DNA of 64,000 nt from Margaritispora aquatica. Its lineage: Eukaryota > Ascomycota > Leotiomycetes > Helotiales > Discinellaceae. A model generated the notes under the pieces. It had not been told where the DNA came from. It saw only the letters and a list, made by a program, of their open reading frames with translations, and searched no databases. Within the stretch, counting starts at the first letter, position 1, and every line of letters begins with the position of its first letter. The position numbers and the translations under genes are program-made. This document shows, piece after piece, positions 33,630 through 44,072 of this stretch. The DNA is taken from positions 620,001 to 684,000 of the forward strand of contig VJWN01000019.1 of assembly GCA_007644065.1 (NCBI GenBank), read 5' to 3'.

Positions 33630-35515
33630 TGCAACACAAAGTAAACAGCTCTGGAGAGCTTGAGATGAAGTTGAAGGTTGCACGACCTAAGGTAGAGCAC
33701 GACCTCGAGAGCATTCTGCCTTAGTCCTGTGGCTGCTACATACCTCGGTCGTTGCTGGATGGCGAGAGAGACGTGATTGGATGCGAACAGAGTTGCCGAG
33801 GCGGGCGCTTCCTTCAGATGGCGGGGTGATCGACACTGTGGCATAGTGCATAGTGGAAGGATGGGCGAGCCAGTGAGGATGTGCGGGGTGTTTCTATGTA
33901 TGAGGGTTCGACTTAGTCTCTGTGATCAGGTTTTGAAGGAGATACGAATAAGCAGCATGTTGAGTTCTATTTGTTATGTGGGATGTGAATGTGAATCTTG
34001 ATGTGTGACTTATTTGTTTGTTTTGATGGGTTCCAGCTTTCCATGCGCTTTGTTTGAGATTGTCTCCCTCGTCTCGCCAATGGAGGTGGCGAACTTTACG
34101 TAAACGTCTGTGCCTAGAACAAGAATGCTGCGATTAGGATGAGGAGAGACATGTCTAACAAGAGAATGAGACTTAGGAAGAACCTCTAAATACCTACATA
34201 GAGACTACCTTAAGTATAAGATGTTAGGTGCGAGAGTATGTCACATGATACGTTCTGCTTGAACCCGATGACAAATGGAACTTGATTCTACCTTTGGCGT
34301 GCTTGCTAGTAGTCATAGCCATGATATAACTACTGGAAGGAGAGTGCTGAAATAGGGTATATGTCTTAGTTTGGGACGGAGATTGAAGTGTCCGAATAAA
34401 TCCGTTGCATTCGATTTAATAGAAATGAATGTTACGAATGCAAAAAGAGCTATCATTATGATATGCATACTTACCAACTCCATAAATTCCCTCTGCAATT
34501 TTTTTTCTTCGAAGCCCCGGAGTAAGATATAAAAGCTGTAATTGGGTCAAAAAATGTCTCACCTGAGCATCCTTTTCATGAAAGTTTGGATGTTCGATAT
34601 TGCTTGGTATGCTTTTCGTACTTGTGTTTCTTTCTATTTCGTTGACAATGCTATAGTTGAGTATAATAAAAATATCAAAGATATCCAGGTTTTAAATGAT
34701 CTGCTTTAGGGGCTTCAGGCCTGTGGTTTAGTCAGGAAGTGACTTGTGATGTTTCAGCCATGTATTCTTCGAATTATTCGAAGATATTCCAAACACTTAA
34801 TCCTAAGAGCATAGCCGATTTGTAGAATATCCATGGTTTGGACACGCTCCGACAGAATCATTAACTTGGAATAGCATGTCATTTACTTTTCAGGATGTAG
34901 GTGTTTTTTAAGAATTTGTAACTTATGAAGACGAAACACATTTGCGCTTTTCATTCCTGTCATCGTGCTGGAGTCAAGCTATAATTTTCATCAAGCTGTA
35001 TTTTCAAAGTTTGTGAGTAGTCAGTCGGTTCAACTTCAAATATGGCACAATATGAATGTAAAGGCCATTTAGTTGTTATTGTTTATAGAAAGTTTCAGTC
35101 TCGGGTATTCAGTGATCACTAATACCTGTTACATTGACAGTAGTTCATACATCTCACGGTTTCAAAGTACAGTGCTGTCTTGCACAACAAACTACATCAC
35201 ATAAAATAAAATACTTTGGATGAAAAGAAACCTCTTTTTACATCTTGCATCATCTTGGATCAAGTTACTTACGTTTTTTCGTATATTCTCAAAGCCGTTC
35301 ACAACAAACAACCCCATTCTCAAAAGTGAATCCACGAACGACCATCAACAATTCCCTTTCCAGTCTATCTTCTCTATCCCAAACACCATGCATCTTCCTT
35401 CGGCCCCCATGAAACCAGCAAACCACCACCTCGTCACCCATCATCCAACTAATCTCCCGACATTTCGCCTACGAGAGACAGCGTATAGAGATTTTCGCTT
35501 CGCATTCCATTCACA
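33630..35515. other. AT-rich divergent intergenic region
   Basis: Nearly 1.9 kb lies between divergent genes and is AT-rich in its right half. It presumably holds both promoters. Open frames are short and unsupported, including one at 35220-35552 that overlaps the next gene's start in another frame. Confidence 0.4.
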
Positions 35516-36354
35516 ATGGAACGCGTGCGACTCCTGCAAGACCATTTCGTGACTCCTGCCGTCGTCACAAGTGCCTCTTTTTCACGCAATCCCGCCAACC
35601 TTGAAGGTATTTCTGCTTCTACTTCTGCCAACTCAAGCTTCGAGACAAACTCCAACCGAGCCGAGACCAATCAGCCTGAACCTCTAAGCATGGCTGCTGC
35701 AGCATTGTTCAGAGATGGCATGAACAATGTGCAAGCTACTCTGGTGAGTTTGAAATCTATGCGGATACTTCATGGCAAGGATTTGTTAGAAGATGAGTTC
35801 ATGTGTGGCTTGAGCTAATTTGTTCACAGATCGAGCAGTGCATGGAAGCTGGCGAGCTTGAGGATGCCATGAACTATGCCTTTGATTTACTCAACAAAGG
35901 CTATATCTCGACTTACCATTGCGGTATTGCACAGTTCGTACTTATTTCTTCGTCTCGGTTAAATACTCAAATCCATTCTCCGCTTACATTTCCCCTTCTA
36001 CCAAAACCAAAAACCATCCCATCTCATCCCATCTCTTCTCCATCCACACACCCATCTTTCCTCTAATACACGCAACTAACACACCCCAGCCTCGCCATCG
36101 CTTCAATCAGTATCACTCAAGCTCACGCCGGCCACGCCACCCCAGACATCCACCACCACCTCCGCAGCGCCCTGGAGTGTTTCCAACGCCTTATCTTCCA
36201 CTTCAACACGTCTCCCCCAAGCGAATCGATTCCAGAGGGCTACTTGCAAAAGCTCGTATGCTGCGAGGCCAAGGCGTTGGATCTCAAGGAGCAGTTTCGA
36301 GGATGGACTCGGGAGAAGTTTGGCGGGGAGTTGGAGGAGTTTGAATGCGAGTGA
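35516..36354 (+). CDS. hypothetical protein of 198 aa, 3 exons
   Basis: I do not recognise this protein. Exons are 35516-35743, 35830-35933 and 36090-36354. Intron 1 is GTGAGT...TTCACAG in phase 0. Intron 2 uses GTTCGT, a weak donor, and ends CTAAC..CCCCAG in phase 2. The first 60 residues are Ser/Asn/Thr-rich. From residue 60 the protein appears helical (MAAAALFRDGMNNVQATL, then IEQCMEAGELEDAMNYAFDLL) and continues through HHHLRSALECFQRLIF to an acidic C terminus. I see no signal peptide or membrane segment. The intact joined frame with amphipathic helices argues that this is a real gene. A repeat-helix or adaptor role is possible but unproven. Confidence 0.65.
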
Positions 36355-36948
36355 ACGGGAGATTGTTTTGTGATGTGGAGATGACTGGTGTTGAGCATTA
36401 TTTGCGAGGAAGGCGTTTGTGGGTGCATTGAGAGGCGCATGGAGATTGTTATGCTGCGTGGAGCGAATGCTGGTTACCTGCTATAGATCAAGGAATAAAT
36501 GCGAGACTTTAAATTCCCTGCATACTATATACCCTTTTATGACCGATCAGTTGCACCAGTTAAGGGTTGATCTAAGAATTGTTCTTGAATGGAATCCTAG
36601 CGGGAGACAGGAGATACATCGGACAGCAAAGAAATCGCAATGTAAGGCGTTGCGTAAGGCGACCCCTGATTTCTCATGACAGCGAACTACCCTACGAAAA
36701 GATAGGAAGTGTAAGATCCATGATCTCGCACTGCGAAAGATATCCAGACAACGTGCAACTGGTTCGAACACCAAGCAAAACAAGACGAAGGAAAAAGCTT
36801 CCCTTCAAAATATAGAGGATGTTCTTGTTTCAGAATACCTGACTTTTCAAAATTCACTCCACAAGCAATAGCACAAAGCCAGCCATTCTACCCATCCTAA
36901 ACGCCAAAAAGCAACCTACCCTCTACTCTCCCATTCTCTCCTCACACC
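36355..36948. other. convergent intergenic region
   Basis: The gap lies between the 198-aa gene and the 3' end of Rsa3. No gene is seen. Confidence 0.4.
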
Positions 36949-37545
36949 TCACGCCTCCACATCACCAGCCTCAACAACCCTCCTCATCTCCTCCTTCCCA
37001 AACAGACTCGTCCCCTGCTTCAGCGTCTCAACCAACAGCGCCAAATGCTCATCTCTCCAGTCGTCAGCCGAACGCAACTTGTCGAGATCGTCGCCAAACT
37101 CCTTGGTAGCTTGCTGGAGATAGAAAGCTGTGAAGGCAGTCTGGATATCGGCGTCTGTTTTGCGCTTTTTGCTCTGAGGTGGTTGTTAGTTTCATATTTG
37201 TGAAAAATCAAGGGAAGAAGCAATGCAGGAAGGATGGAAATCGGAGCAGGGGTGACGAACAGCACCTGGTTCAGGACTCGACTCAGCTGATGACGAAGAT
37301 GACGAGGAGGAAACAGCCTTTGATGCAGGTTTAGAGGCCACAGACACGCCCTTCTCGTCCTCTTTGGCCTCGCTGGTGCTCCTCTCACGCTGAGGCTCCG
37401 GCTCGCTGTCGCTGTCTGAAGAGACTGTTTTTCTTCACGTTAGCGGCGTTCTTCCCAAACCTCAGACAAGACGCAACATACCTTCAGTTCTTGACTTCCG
37501 CTTCTTCTGCCTCTTGGGCTTCACGCCGTTATTTCTGGGCACCAT
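36949..37545 (-). CDS. rsa3: ribosome assembly protein 3 (Rsa3)
   Basis: Rsa3 is a nucleolar factor in early 60S subunit assembly, working with the Dbp6 helicase group. Exons are 37482-37545, 37261-37424 and 36949-37173 (150 aa). The N terminus is basic (MVPRNNGVKPKRQKKRKSRT), then Ser/Glu-rich (SSDSDSEPEPQRE, a poly-Ser run). The conserved C-terminal domain is clear: IQTAFTAFYLQQATKEFGDD, LDKLRSADDW, LALLVETLKQGTSLFGKEE. Intron 1 is GTATGT...AAACAG with a CTAAC box. Intron 2 starts at GTTCGT (weak) and ends CCTCAG. The small size is normal for the family. Confidence 0.85.
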
Positions 37546-38556
37546 AACTACGATTTGTGGTGTATTAAGTATCAACGTTTATTCCTCCCGCGAAAAAGGT
37601 TCAGATGCGAGTTTTATATCACGTGACTGTTGATGATGAAATCGGCATAGTGGAGTTGACTTCGGGAATTCAATTGGCCAATGGTTCAGTACCATACTTT
37701 GTGTACAAGCGTAGTCTCGAGAATCATTACATCGAATAATACCTAGATCTGTTGTATAATTTCTTGTCTACGTCTAAAAATCTCTCCTACTCATCTATTC
37801 CATATTGAGGTAAGAAGATTGGAGGCATCACTCGATTGAGGCGTTGCTCTTCACTCGGCTAAATGAACCTACAAACCTCCAACTTTCCACACCGCAGGTG
37901 AACACAGCCTGAGCACATTGAGTTGACATCCGGACCGTTTCCCCCAGACACCCCGTTGCTGACCCGCGCAGATGGGCTTCCCGCTCAAGAAGTGCATAGC
38001 CCCTTTTTTGGTGGAGATTCAATGTTGACGAGTTTGTATGAATTAGCCCATGAATACCTGCAACATCTGCATGCTTGCTGTATCACTGTCCAAGTTTAGT
38101 TATGACCAGTATTTAAACAACTGAAGGACTCGCAAAACACTATTTTCCATTGTATGTAATCTTACAACATTGTATTAGTATATCTAAAAGCACTCTTGCT
38201 TACCCCAGGGCCTGGTTACCCTGTACTCATCCTCCTTGTAGTACGAACAGTGGTCACCTATTTACTCCTATACACCTTACTCCATGCGCATACGCAACCC
38301 ATGTTTTGTTCCTCGTATCCTCCACTCCTGGGAATCATGTTAGAACTGTTGTCCCGTCCAGTGCTCCAATGCCTACCAAGTACCACACAGTAGACTATTT
38401 CATTACGGAGGCACTTGATTGCATCCACCTGTAATAATAATGCAAGGAATGCATCACACAACATGCTGCCTACTCCATGTAATGGTCGGATCCTCGCTAT
38501 GCTTCAAAAATAACTCCTTGATCCAATTCGTTCAATGTTGCCCACCGTCCAGCCTT
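37546..38556. other. intergenic, no gene seen
   Basis: This 1-kb region is upstream of Rsa3 and downstream of the O-fucosyltransferase-like gene. Open frames present are short and overlap each other on both strands. Confidence 0.4.
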
Positions 38557-39966
38557 TTAAGGCCACATACACTCATACATGAAAACCCAATCACCATACC
38601 AGCTTTCCCATCGTCCAACCATGGTGCTAAACTCATCGCCTGGAGATCTCCACTGTCGTGTCATCAGCCCCCCAGACATCAGATGTCGTTTGAAGGAGAT
38701 GTTCATCGTGAAAGACGAGAACGAGCACCCCGTGAAATGTGTGGACTTTTGTAGAACCAGGAAATCAACCAGTGCTTGCTGATCCCAACTGAGGGCCGTC
38801 AGTCTTTGAAGGTCCTGTCCTTGCAACAGTTCCAATTTGGAAGTAACATTGAGCCCTATTTGCTCCCAGGCCTTCTCCGCAAAACGATGTCCATCTGTAG
38901 CATTTCCACATGCTAGGTACGCATGTTTGAGCCCGCGAAGCTTTGCCTGCTTTATGTACCCGTCACTCTGTTCGTCAAAGCCTGGCCAGAATCCTAGGGC
39001 ATCACTCTCCGTCCGCAGATGTGCGCCAAGATAAGGAGCATTGTATTTCTCCCGCTTCGGATCTGGCTTTACTCCAACAAATTTGGACATTTCAGCCAGA
39101 GTCAATGCGGCCAGTTCCTGAACATCTTTCCTGAGCCTCAAAATGTCTCCAAAAGTAGCTGCAAACTCTGGTCCGTCGCGGAAAATAGGCCATTCGAAGA
39201 AAGTCGCCCACTTGAATCTGACTGTCACAGGTAGTTCTACGCTTGGCATATGACCTGCTGTTCTATTCACCCAGGCATCGAATTTAGGTCGAAAGTGGTC
39301 GAGATGTCGATTGATGCCACGACCGTCGCAACCGTCTGTGTCGATGTTCAGTTCCTTGGGATAGAATTCCTTCAACTCCTTCTTCTTGATTTGGTTTGCA
39401 ACCTCCTCCATGTCGTCGTATATAGACATCTGCGGGCAATATGTGCTGATCGCATATCTGAAATGCTCCTCGTCGAAGAAATAATCAAAGGGCTGCAAGC
39501 TTGTCGTGAAGATATTCGCTAGATCAGACTCCGAGCGTCGCTGAATCTTGGGAAGGATGATACCAGACGCGCCCGAGTCAATCGCATACCGTATGCATGT
39601 CAGGATAAAATTTCGAATGTTGCCTATGCCACCAGAATTGTTGTCGCATACATAGATGAGGCCAGGTTGGAATGTGGACTCATTGCATACCCTTGCCAGG
39701 GGCCAACCAACGTACGGTCCATTGAAGTCGTAATCGTGTATATTCAGAAGCGCAGGCGATGCTGGAGCAGATATCTCTGCGGGCTCAATGGACGTTTGTA
39801 GGTTCGAAGGAAGATGTCGAATAGGATTTAGAGAGGAGAGATCTCCGCCAACCAGTCTGTTCGAAAGAAGAATAAATGCCACTCCAAATACTATCAGTAT
39901 ATAGCGATACCGCCACGAACCTTTCCTCCAGACGTTGATCATGTCGCCGTACCCTTTCAACAACAT
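38557..39966 (-). CDS. type II membrane protein, O-fucosyltransferase-like glycosyltransferase
   Basis: This is a single exon of 469 aa. A short basic N terminus (WRKGSWRYRY) precedes one membrane segment (ILIVFGVAFILLSN, about residues 22-36), the layout of a Golgi-type II protein. The lumenal part holds YVCDNNSGGIGNIRNFILTC, which suggests a GT-B fucosyltransferase-like nucleotide-sugar region near residue 105, and later GAHLRTESDALGFWPGF (about 315-331), like the HLRxExD motif of the O-FucT superfamily. DQQALVDFLVLQKSTHFTG plus SSFTMNISFKR resembles the family's C-terminal acceptor site block. The donor and acceptor are not predictable. I recognise the fold family with moderate confidence only. 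N-glycosylation sequons are present. Confidence 0.6.
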   Translation of the reverse strand: MLLKGYGDMINVWRKGSWRYRYILIVFGVAFILLSNRLVGGDLSSLNPIRHLPSNLQTSIEPAEISAPASPALLNIHDYDFNGPYVGWPLARVCNESTFQPGLIYVCDNNSGGIGNIRNFILTCIRYAIDSGASGIILPKIQRRSESDLANIFTTSLQPFDYFFDEEHFRYAISTYCPQMSIYDDMEEVANQIKKKELKEFYPKELNIDTDGCDGRGINRHLDHFRPKFDAWVNRTAGHMPSVELPVTVRFKWATFFEWPIFRDGPEFAATFGDILRLRKDVQELAALTLAEMSKFVGVKPDPKREKYNAPYLGAHLRTESDALGFWPGFDEQSDGYIKQAKLRGLKHAYLACGNATDGHRFAEKAWEQIGLNVTSKLELLQGQDLQRLTALSWDQQALVDFLVLQKSTHFTGCSFSSFTMNISFKRHLMSGGLMTRQWRSPGDEFSTMVGRWESWYGDWVFMYECMWP

Positions 39967-40963
39967 GTTGGAAAAGGAGAACGTGCGGTAGAGGGATACG
40001 GCTGCTTATACCACTTTTCGGCGTGGTGCAGGTAGGTGGCAGGCCGTCGCAGGGCACAGCAATGTTGCTCCCAAGTCCCAATTGGCTGGCTGTCTCAGGG
40101 TGAAAGGGAAGAATGTCGCGACAAGTTGAAGGTGCTTAAGGAATGTTGGAAATCGATTAAATGCTACAAACCATGCCGACATAAAAACATCGAGGGTACA
40201 AACCTATGGGTTAGGATTGGGGAGCCTGAAATGTGACGGGTTGAGACGGGGTACGGAGTACGAGGTGGATTTTAGAGAGTGGGCTCGAAAAGGGATAGTT
40301 GAAGAGGATATACAGGGACCGCGCAACAAAGCCAAGACTGAAAGGTATTTAAGGGAAATATTTCAACCAATTGAAATATCAATTTAAATAGTCAGTGAAA
40401 AGAAGATTCGGACTTTATTTGCGACTTCTGCTGGAGAGAAACCTACAACCACAGTAAAAATGAGGCTTGGAAAAAGGGGCAGATGTTTGAGACAAGCAGT
40501 GGAATGTCAAGTTCTACTTCTAATGTCTCTCGAATCTGGACTAAACAATGAGAATGGACACGTCTCCTTCAATCCTGTTCAGCTGCTTCACAAGTACCTA
40601 TATCTTTATTTTTTGTGAAGAAGATCAAGATATTGAGATCAGTTTCCAGTTTCTACCACTAGATGGAGATACCGTCTATGGATGAAAGCTTATCCCCACA
40701 TCTATACCTTATTTACAACAAAGACGACCTCCAAATTGATACGAGAAGCTCGGCAAGGGCTGAGACACAATGATGATATCTCAGCCTCAACATAATCCTC
40801 AATCATAAGACGAGCGAATATCAAGGCGATTGAATGCTTGGTGAACAATAACTTTTATTGATGCACAGATAGCTATCCTATCGATTTCGCACATTCCTTA
40901 GTATCAATCATCTCCTTACGTCAGCATCAGTAAGACTCCGTCTTGACAAACCTTACTTCACTA
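39967..40963. other. intergenic, no gene seen
   Basis: About 1 kb upstream of the O-FucT-like gene. I see no coding or RNA feature. Confidence 0.4.
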
Positions 40964-41566
40964 TCATGCTGGCTTTCTGCTTGTCTTAGGCGAGATTGCT
41001 TTCATTGGAAGAACCTCATCTTTCTTGTGAGGAGCTGGCTCATCCGCAACAACCCCATCGTCCTCCCAAGATATCTTATCGAAAGACATTTTGTTTTGCA
41101 AAGCTTTGGCCTTAATGTCGCTAGTATTGTGGATCAAACTATCATCCAGGATATCATCCTCCAAGGAAATTTCGTTCATGGGCTCTGGTCCTTCAGTAGG
41201 ACCCCATATCCCCCAATGCTGATACCACGCGTCTGCGATCTTCTGATCTCTAACCTCAAGGGCTACCTCGAGTTCCCTCCTCAGCTGCGACAGCGTGGTC
41301 TCTAGTTCTTCCTTTGCTATAGGAATGCTCTGATTGATAACGCTTTCAGTCGTCTTTATCTCCTTCTCGGCTTTCCAGACTACGCGCGAATTCTCGATTG
41401 ACAACGCTTCCTCCTCTCGTGCTTGTGCAGCTATTAGATCGCAGAGTCGACAGCGAGGTATGGAGCGATCGATAATGCTATTTGGAGGTATACGGGGGAA
41501 ATTTTCGATCATAAATCCAAGCGTTGGCGGAGTTGCAATGAAGTCGAGATGATCGCAAGTCGCCAT
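40964..41566 (-). CDS. hypothetical coiled-coil protein, about 200 aa
   Basis: This is a single-exon frame with no recognised domain. I start at MATCDHLDFIATP (41566); an in-frame ATG also occurs at 41695, but that 43-residue extension is unlike the rest. A CRLCDLI pair of cysteines lies near residue 39, then a long charged helix (residues about 45-110, AKEELETTLSQLRRELEVAL) likely to form a coiled coil, then an acidic segment (ISLEDDILDDSL) and a Lys-rich tail. It could be a lineage-specific gene. Confidence 0.5.
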   Translation of the reverse strand: MATCDHLDFIATPPTLGFMIENFPRIPPNSIIDRSIPRCRLCDLIAAQAREEEALSIENSRVVWKAEKEIKTTESVINQSIPIAKEELETTLSQLRRELEVALEVRDQKIADAWYQHWGIWGPTEGPEPMNEISLEDDILDDSLIHNTSDIKAKALQNKMSFDKISWEDDGVVADEPAPHKKDEVLPMKAISPKTSRKPA

Positions 41567-42261
41567 TTTCAGGCTGGGTTTCCTATAGTCAGTAGCGGTT
41601 GGAATGAACTCTCGATCGCGGGATATTGGAAATGGATTTGATTCAAGTGAATCATGCAGGTACAAATGAAACTGAAAGGTAAGGAAAGTTTGCATTCTTG
41701 ACCATCTTGCACCACAAAGAAATGTCTTTATTCACTAAGCTCATTTCCATGATCAAAGAGTGGCTTCGTCGCAAATGCTTGTGATTGAAAGCCTTGAGCG
41801 AGTGTATGTCTCGCTGTTTGTATTTCTGCGAGCCCAATGCATTCTCATGCCGAAGGTCGCAGGGTAAGATAGCGATAATAATTCTCTTCTTTCCTCCCAT
41901 TTCCCCTCCAAGACCTGTCATTGAAGTGACAAAAAGCCAGAGTGAATAGGGAGGATGATAGTTTTATGTATGGAGGAAAGAAGAGCCCGAGAATCGCGGA
42001 AAATTTAAACAGATTTTTAGATCATGTGATTGTTCCACAACCTAATGCTCAATGCAGCCTAGACTCCCTTTCAAGTCAGAGGCGGGGCACTTGGAGGGGC
42101 AATTGGGTCATGACTGCGAAATGCTTTGATTGTGATTTGGCCTCATCAATCACACACAACCTCCCAGGTACTTGAATACAAAACCTTCCGACAAGAAAAC
42201 TTCCTGATAACCAAATCTCCCATACTTAAATTTCGATATCCTCCAAACCCTAGTCGATAAA
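41567..42261. other. divergent promoter region
   Basis: The region lies between the coiled-coil gene and the PP28-like gene, transcribed away from each other. I see no further gene. Confidence 0.4.
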
Positions 42262-43129
42262 ATGGCTCCAGGAGGACCACCAGGTGCGGGGCGTGGCCGC
42301 GGTGGAAAATTCAAGAAGTTTACTCGAGGAGGTCAGACTGGTCATTCCACAATTGCCTGGAGAGACTAACATGTTATCTAGGTGGTAAGCACTTCTCACG
42401 AAATCTGCGACCTCTCGATGCAGACGGAAATGAAGTCAACGAGAAGAACCCAAATGCATCTTCGTCGGAAGAAGAGTCGGATTCTGAGGAAGAGTCTTCT
42501 TCAGAGGAGGAAGGAACATCAAACAAGCCAGAACTCACCCGTGAACAACGACGTGCAGCCGCAAAGGCGAAGAAGGAGGCTGCTGTAGCACGCAAGAAGG
42601 CCCATGTTCCCCAGGCTGGAGATCTGCCCACCAGCTCTGAGGAGGAGAGCGAGGACGATGACATGCCAGCAAACCCAAATCACTCCAAGGCCGCTAGATC
42701 TCAGGCACATGCCGCTCCCGCCACTGTCGACGAAACAGCAGAGGGCATCAAGAATATGGCTGTTGCAGCTGGAAAGGGCAAGGGAAAGCCACCCGCAGAA
42801 TTGAGCCGCAGAGAGAGGGAGGCTGTTCAGGCACAACAGGCAAAAGAGAGATACATGAAACTGCATGAGGCCGGCAAGACAGATGAGGCGAAAGCGGATA
42901 TGGCTAGACTGAAGCTGATTCGGGAGAAGAGAGAGGCCGAGGCAGCTCGCAAGATGGTATGATGTCTTACATACTAAAGGAAAACACTACTAACTTCAAC
43001 TAGGCAGAGAAAGAGGAACGCGAGGAAGGAGAGAAGGCAAAGAAGGCAGAAATTGATGCTCGTGAGGCAAAGAGGCGAGAGGCTGCCTTGGGCCCGGCAA
43101 AGGGTAAAGGCAAGGTTGGAAAGAAGTAA
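42262..43129 (+). CDS. PP28/PDAP1-like casein kinase substrate phosphoprotein
   Basis: Exons are 42262-42331, 42382-42956 and 43004-43129 (256 aa). Introns are GTCAGA...ATCTAG (50 nt) and GTATGA...AACTAG (47 nt, with TACTAAC). The protein starts with a Gly/Arg-rich stretch ([20 protein letters not shown]), followed by acidic serine clusters ([19 protein letters not shown]) that look like casein kinase 2 sites. The C-terminal part carries the PP28 domain: [20 protein letters not shown] and [18 protein letters not shown], then a Lys/Glu helix. The family is conserved in eukaryotes; its biochemical role is poorly defined, with links to growth signalling and RNA or ribosome association. Confidence 0.85.
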
Positions 43130-43969
43130 CACTCTTCACATACGTCTCTCCTTTGGTTACGGGATTTGAACGATATTGTCAATGCATCATTGGGATATGG
43201 GTTCTTTTATTGCTTTTGCGGAATTTCATAGAACAATACCCATTGCATAGGTATATGCTCCATTCATTTCCAACTACTGTTTCCATTTCAGTTTCCAGGT
43301 GTGCGTTTGTTGTGTGCTTTTCTGTCCCAGACTTGTATTCGCGTGTGCTGCTGTTAAATGTGATAGTGAAAGTTGAATTGCTAGGGGGAAAGACAACATT
43401 CCCTGGGGGAAAATATCGAGGTAGTCACAACGTTGGGTGCGTTGCTGGTAAGTACGTTACGCTGTCTTGCTGTGAGAGTAATTTGGCTGCTAGAGCTCAA
43501 GACCAAGCCTAAATATTTCAACATAGCAATCAATTCAGAGAACTGACTTAATCCAAACACCATCAACGGGTTTGAAACCACCATGAGTAATATTAGGCTC
43601 TTTTTAGACTTGACATTAGTTTTATGTGAGAAAACGGCAGGTGCCCATCTCTTGATCCAACACCTCATCATGTCCCCCCCCTCCCTACCCCAAAAGGAGA
43701 TTCTCATATGTCCCTTACTTCAACACTTTACTATATAAAACATTAGCGTTTCTATACGAGTGATAAGAATATACATAGTTGAGAAGGATTTCAACTCTCA
43801 TCTACCAGAATTGGAAGGCACGCTGTTTCAGCAAACCTTCCAAATCTCGCTTAATTTAATTTCACCATGAATCCGTTTGCCAAAAGAATTAAATCCCGTC
43901 TGCCATCAATAGCACTGCAAGTTTTATCCTTATTATGTGTCTGTAGCAAAAAAGAGATTTAAATTAACT
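43130..43969. other. intergenic, no gene seen
   Basis: This is the 3' flank of the PP28-like gene up to the tRNA gene. No coding signal is found. Confidence 0.4.
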
Positions 43970-44072
43970 GAACCTTGCCCGGGTCGAACGGACGGCCTTC
44001 CGGAATCTGCCTTTTTGATGTGAAGACCAAACGGAGCTGGAATCGGATGCGCTACCACTGCGCCAAAGGTTC
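43970..44072 (-). tRNA. tRNA-Trp (CCA) with intron
   Basis: On the minus strand the gene begins GAACCTTTGGCGCAGTGG and ends in the matching acceptor strand AAGGTTC (7 bp pairs). The D arm is GGCGCAGTGGTAGCGC, and the T arm GTCCG-TTCGACC-CGGGC forms five pairs. The anticodon loop reads TTCCAG, giving CCA. About 31 extra bases follow the anticodon before the 3' stem strand CCGGA, the usual place of a nuclear tRNA intron. The anticodon stem has one weak pair. Confidence 0.8.
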
